Assembly: GCA_002369295.1 (NCBI GenBank)
Contig: DFDR01000194.1
Location: forward strand, 1-7,070
Direction of reading: 5' to 3'
DNA length: 7,070 nt
From: Desulfovibrionaceae bacterium UBA3823
Lineage (GTDB): Bacteria; Desulfobacterota; Desulfovibrionia; Desulfovibrionales; Desulfovibrionaceae
Shown here: positions 5,196 through 7,070 of the stretch, piece after piece
Position numbering within the stretch: the stretch's first letter is position 1
Layout of the letters: every line of letters begins with the position of its first letter
Notes under the pieces: generated by a model
The model's database searches: none
Told to the model about the DNA's origin: nothing
What the model saw: only the letters and a program-made list of their open reading frames with translations
Position numbers and translations under genes: made by a program

Positions 5196-5432
5196 ATGTC
5201 CGAAGTTTCCAGCAAAGTGACCAAGATCATCGTTGACCAACTCGGCGTCAGCGCCGACGAAGTCAAGCCCGAAGCCTCCTTCGTCGAAGACCTCGGCGCC
5301 GACTCCCTGGATCTCACTGAACTGATCATGGCGATGGAAGAAGAGTTCGACATCGAAATCGCCGACGACGATGCGCAGAAGATCCAGAAGGTACAGGACG
5401 CCGTCAGCTACATCGAAAGCAAGAAAGGCTAG
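5196..5432 (+). CDS. acpP: Acyl carrier protein
   Basis: ACP carries acyl chains as thioesters on a phosphopantetheine arm and serves FabF, FabG and PlsX encoded beside it. The 78-residue, strongly acidic product has the attachment motif [10 protein letters not shown] with Ser37 as the modified residue, the helix II recognition region after it ([11 protein letters not shown]), and the usual end ([13 protein letters not shown]). The length is standard. The ATG at 5196 is chosen over the in-frame ATG at 5166 because AAGGAG (5184-5189) sits six bases before it and it gives the normal N-terminus; the earlier start would add ten unrelated residues. Flanked by a hairpin upstream and an intrinsic terminator downstream, it may accumulate as a short separate mRNA. 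Confidence 0.98.
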   Translation: MSEVSSKVTKIIVDQLGVSADEVKPEASFVEDLGADSLDLTELIMAMEEEFDIEIADDDAQKIQKVQDAVSYIESKKG

Positions 5433-5470
5433 TCTTCTCGCAAGACCGGCGCTCATACCAATGCATCGAC

Positions 5471-5500
5471 AGGGGGCGGGACTTGTCCCGGCCCCTTTTT
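5471..5500 (+). terminator. Rho-independent terminator between acpP and fabF
   Basis: GGGG-C-GGGA (5473-5481) pairs with TCCC-G-CCCC (5486-5495, one unpaired G) around the loop CTTG, and the right arm runs straight into TTTTT (5496-5500). This is a classic intrinsic terminator, 38 bases after the acpP stop. The fabF ribosome-binding site begins eight bases after the T-tract. Partial read-through would make acpP transcripts exceed fabF transcripts. Confidence 0.85.
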
Positions 5501-5518
5501 CATAAGGAAGGAGCTCCA

Positions 5519-6766
5519 ATGACCCGTCCCCGCGTAGTCATCACGGGCGTTGCCGGCGTGACGCCCCTCGGCCTCGACATGGAAACCACCTGGAAGGGCA
5601 TCCTTGCCGGCGAGTCCGGCATCGGCCCCATCACGCTCTTCGACGCGAGCGAGTACAAGGCGCAGATCGCCGGCGAAGTGAAGGGCTTCGATCCCGAGAA
5701 GTACATCTCCAAAAAGGAAGCCCGCCACCAGGACCGCTTCACCCAGATAGCCCTGGCCGGCGCGGCGCAGCTCATGGAGGACTCCGGGTTCAAGGTCTCG
5801 CCCGAGAACGCGGAGGACACGGCCTGCATTCTGGGCGTCGGCATTGGCGGCCTGCGCACCATCGAGGTCAACCACGAGAAGCTGCTCAAAAGCGGGCCCG
5901 GCAAGATTTCCCCCTTCATGATCCCGGCCTTCATCGCCAACATGGCGCCCGGCCTCATCGCCATCAAGTACGGTCTGCGCGGCCCCAACGCCGTGGTCAC
6001 CACGGCCTGCGCCTCCGCCACCCATGCCATAGGCCAGGCCTACTCCGAGATCGTGCTCGGCCGCGTGCGCGCCTGCGTCACCGGCGGCGTGGAGTCGGCC
6101 GTCACGCCCGTCGGCATCTCCGGCTTCTGCGCCCTCAAGGCCCTGTGCACGGACCACAACGACGATCCGACGCACGCCTCCCGCCCCTTCGACGCCAAGC
6201 GCAACGGCTTCGTCAGCGGCGAGGGCTGCGGACTGCTCATGCTCGAGCGCCTCGAGGACGCCCAGGCCCGCGGCGCGAAGATCTACGCCGAAGTCGTGGG
6301 CTGCGGCGCCTCCTGCGACGCCTTCCACATGACCGCCCCCGACGAGGACGGCAGCGGCATGGCCATTTCCATGCAGCGCGCGCTCAAGGACGCGGGACTG
6401 CCGCCCGAAGCCATCATCCACATCAACGCCCACGCCACGTCGACCTACCTGAACGACCTGTGCGAGACCAGGGCCATGAAGATGTGCTTCGGCGAGCACG
6501 CGAAGAAGCTGCGCATCTCCGCCACCAAGTCCATGACCGGCCATCTGCTCGGCGGCGCCGGCGGCATCGAAGCCTGCTTCACCGCCCTCGCCCTGCGCGA
6601 CCAGGTGGTGCCCGGCACCATCAACCTGAACGACCCCGACCCCGAGTGCGATCTGGACTACACGGCCGACGGCACCAAGCACGCGGACTTCGAGTACGCC
6701 ATGTCCAACAACTTCGGCTTCGGCGGCACCAACTCGAGCCTCATCTTCAAGCGCTGGGACGCCTAG
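5519..6766 (+). CDS. fabF: 3-oxoacyl-ACP synthase II FabF
   Basis: FabF condenses acyl-ACP with malonyl-ACP, releasing CO2, in each elongation round. The 415-residue protein carries the Cys-His-His triad of elongating ketosynthases: C164 in [13 protein letters not shown]305 in NAHATST and H342 in [10 protein letters not shown], with K337 before it. NFGFGGTN (398-405) forms the usual glycine-rich loop near the C-terminus. The length is typical. The start ATG at 5519 is preceded by AAGGAG (5508-5513) five bases away; an in-frame TTG at 5483 lies inside the terminator and is rejected. No clear promoter was seen between the acpP terminator and this gene, so expression probably depends on terminator read-through or on an unrecognised start. 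With FabH missing nearby, FabF or its relatives might contribute to initiation; this is speculative. Confidence 0.97.
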   Translation: MTRPRVVITGVAGVTPLGLDMETTWKGILAGESGIGPITLFDASEYKAQIAGEVKGFDPEKYISKKEARHQDRFTQIALAGAAQLMEDSGFKVSPENAEDTACILGVGIGGLRTIEVNHEKLLKSGPGKISPFMIPAFIANMAPGLIAIKYGLRGPNAVVTTACASATHAIGQAYSEIVLGRVRACVTGGVESAVTPVGISGFCALKALCTDHNDDPTHASRPFDAKRNGFVSGEGCGLLMLERLEDAQARGAKIYAEVVGCGASCDAFHMTAPDEDGSGMAISMQRALKDAGLPPEAIIHINAHATSTYLNDLCETRAMKMCFGEHAKKLRISATKSMTGHLLGGAGGIEACFTALALRDQVVPGTINLNDPDPECDLDYTADGTKHADFEYAMSNNFGFGGTNSSLIFKRWDA

Positions 6767-6791
6767 CGCCACCCAACAAGGAACACGCCTC

Positions 6792-7070
6792 ATGGACGAA
6801 ATTCTCCTCCAAGATCCGGAGCTCGCGCAGGCCATCGTGCAGGAAAGCGACCGCCAGATCAGCAAGCTGGAACTCATTGCCTCCGAAAACTTCGTTTCTC
6901 CCGCCGTGCGCCAGGCGCAGGGCAGCGTCCTGACCCACAAGTACGCCGAAGGCTATCCGGGCCACCGCTACTACGGCGGCTGCGAATACGTCGACGTGGC
7001 CGAAAACCTGGCCATCGAGCGCGCCAAAGCCCTCTTCGGCTGCGGCTACGCCAACGTCCAGCCCCACTCC
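6792..7070 (+). CDS. glyA: Serine hydroxymethyltransferase, N-terminal part (runs off the window)
   Basis: GlyA interconverts serine and glycine with tetrahydrofolate, using pyridoxal phosphate, and is the main source of one-carbon units. The 93 visible codons contain LIASENF (28-34), the conserved YAEGYPG (51-57) followed by [10 protein letters not shown] (59-68), the [10 protein letters not shown] helix and QPHS (90-93), all at the places expected for the N-terminal third of the enzyme. The catalytic lysine lies beyond the end of the window. The ATG at 6792 is supported by AAGGAA (6778-6783) eight bases upstream. It starts 25 bases after the fabF stop, so it is very likely co-transcribed with fabF; the fabF-glyA order is, from memory, also that of Desulfovibrio vulgaris. 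Confidence 0.96.
   Translation, partial: MDEILLQDPELAQAIVQESDRQISKLELIASENFVSPAVRQAQGSVLTHKYAEGYPGHRYYGGCEYVDVAENLAIERAKALFGCGYANVQPHS

Noticed and set aside
5453..6940. A 495-codon - strand open frame opposite fabF
   Set aside because: Same cause: antisense to an unmistakable FabF, with low-complexity Gly/Ala/Val/His composition.

Overview
The window reads as chromosomal DNA of a GC-rich bacterium, most likely a deltaproteobacterial sulfate reducer of the Desulfovibrionaceae. The basis is the gene order DUF177 (YceD) - rpmF - plsX - fabG - acpP - fabF - glyA, all on the + strand. From memory, Desulfovibrio vulgaris has the same order, with fabH between plsX and fabG and rpmB upstream of DUF177. 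The taxon is an inference from synteny and composition; no search was run.

Layout. Bases 1-205 hold the C-terminal end of an IS66-family transposase that seems to have lost one base just before its natural stop. Bases 206-664 contain no convincing gene, but do hold a probable intrinsic terminator (469-490), a good sigma70-like promoter (494-522), a hairpin and a perfect 13-bp tandem duplication (621-646). Three accessory genes follow: an unrecognised small membrane protein (665-1039), an overlapping GIY-YIG protein of the YhbQ/UPF0213 type (1027-1317) and a LysE/RhtB-type exporter (1333-1959). The core cluster then runs from DUF177 (2065-2619) through rpmF (2809-3003), plsX (3241-4281), fabG (4376-5128), acpP (5196-5432) and fabF (5519-6766) to the first 93 codons of glyA (6792-7070).

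How the genes work together. PlsX makes acyl-phosphate from acyl-ACP for phospholipid synthesis. AcpP carries the growing chain, FabF condenses it with malonyl-ACP and FabG reduces the 3-keto product. DUF177/YceD and L32 link the cluster to ribosome production, and GlyA supplies glycine and one-carbon units. The initiating condensing enzyme FabH, expected between plsX and fabG, is absent; its place is taken by 94 bp containing a hairpin and a possible promoter.

The most notable unexplained structure lies in the spacers. Every spacer from rpmF-plsX to acpP-fabF carries a sizeable hairpin, including a 15+8-bp two-part stem before plsX and a textbook intrinsic terminator between acpP and fabF. 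Three tandem 13-bp units sit in the rpmF leader. This suggests internal control of transcript levels in a lipid/ribosome operon. I see no defence system, CRISPR array, tRNA or rRNA, and nothing that clearly qualifies as a new biological system.
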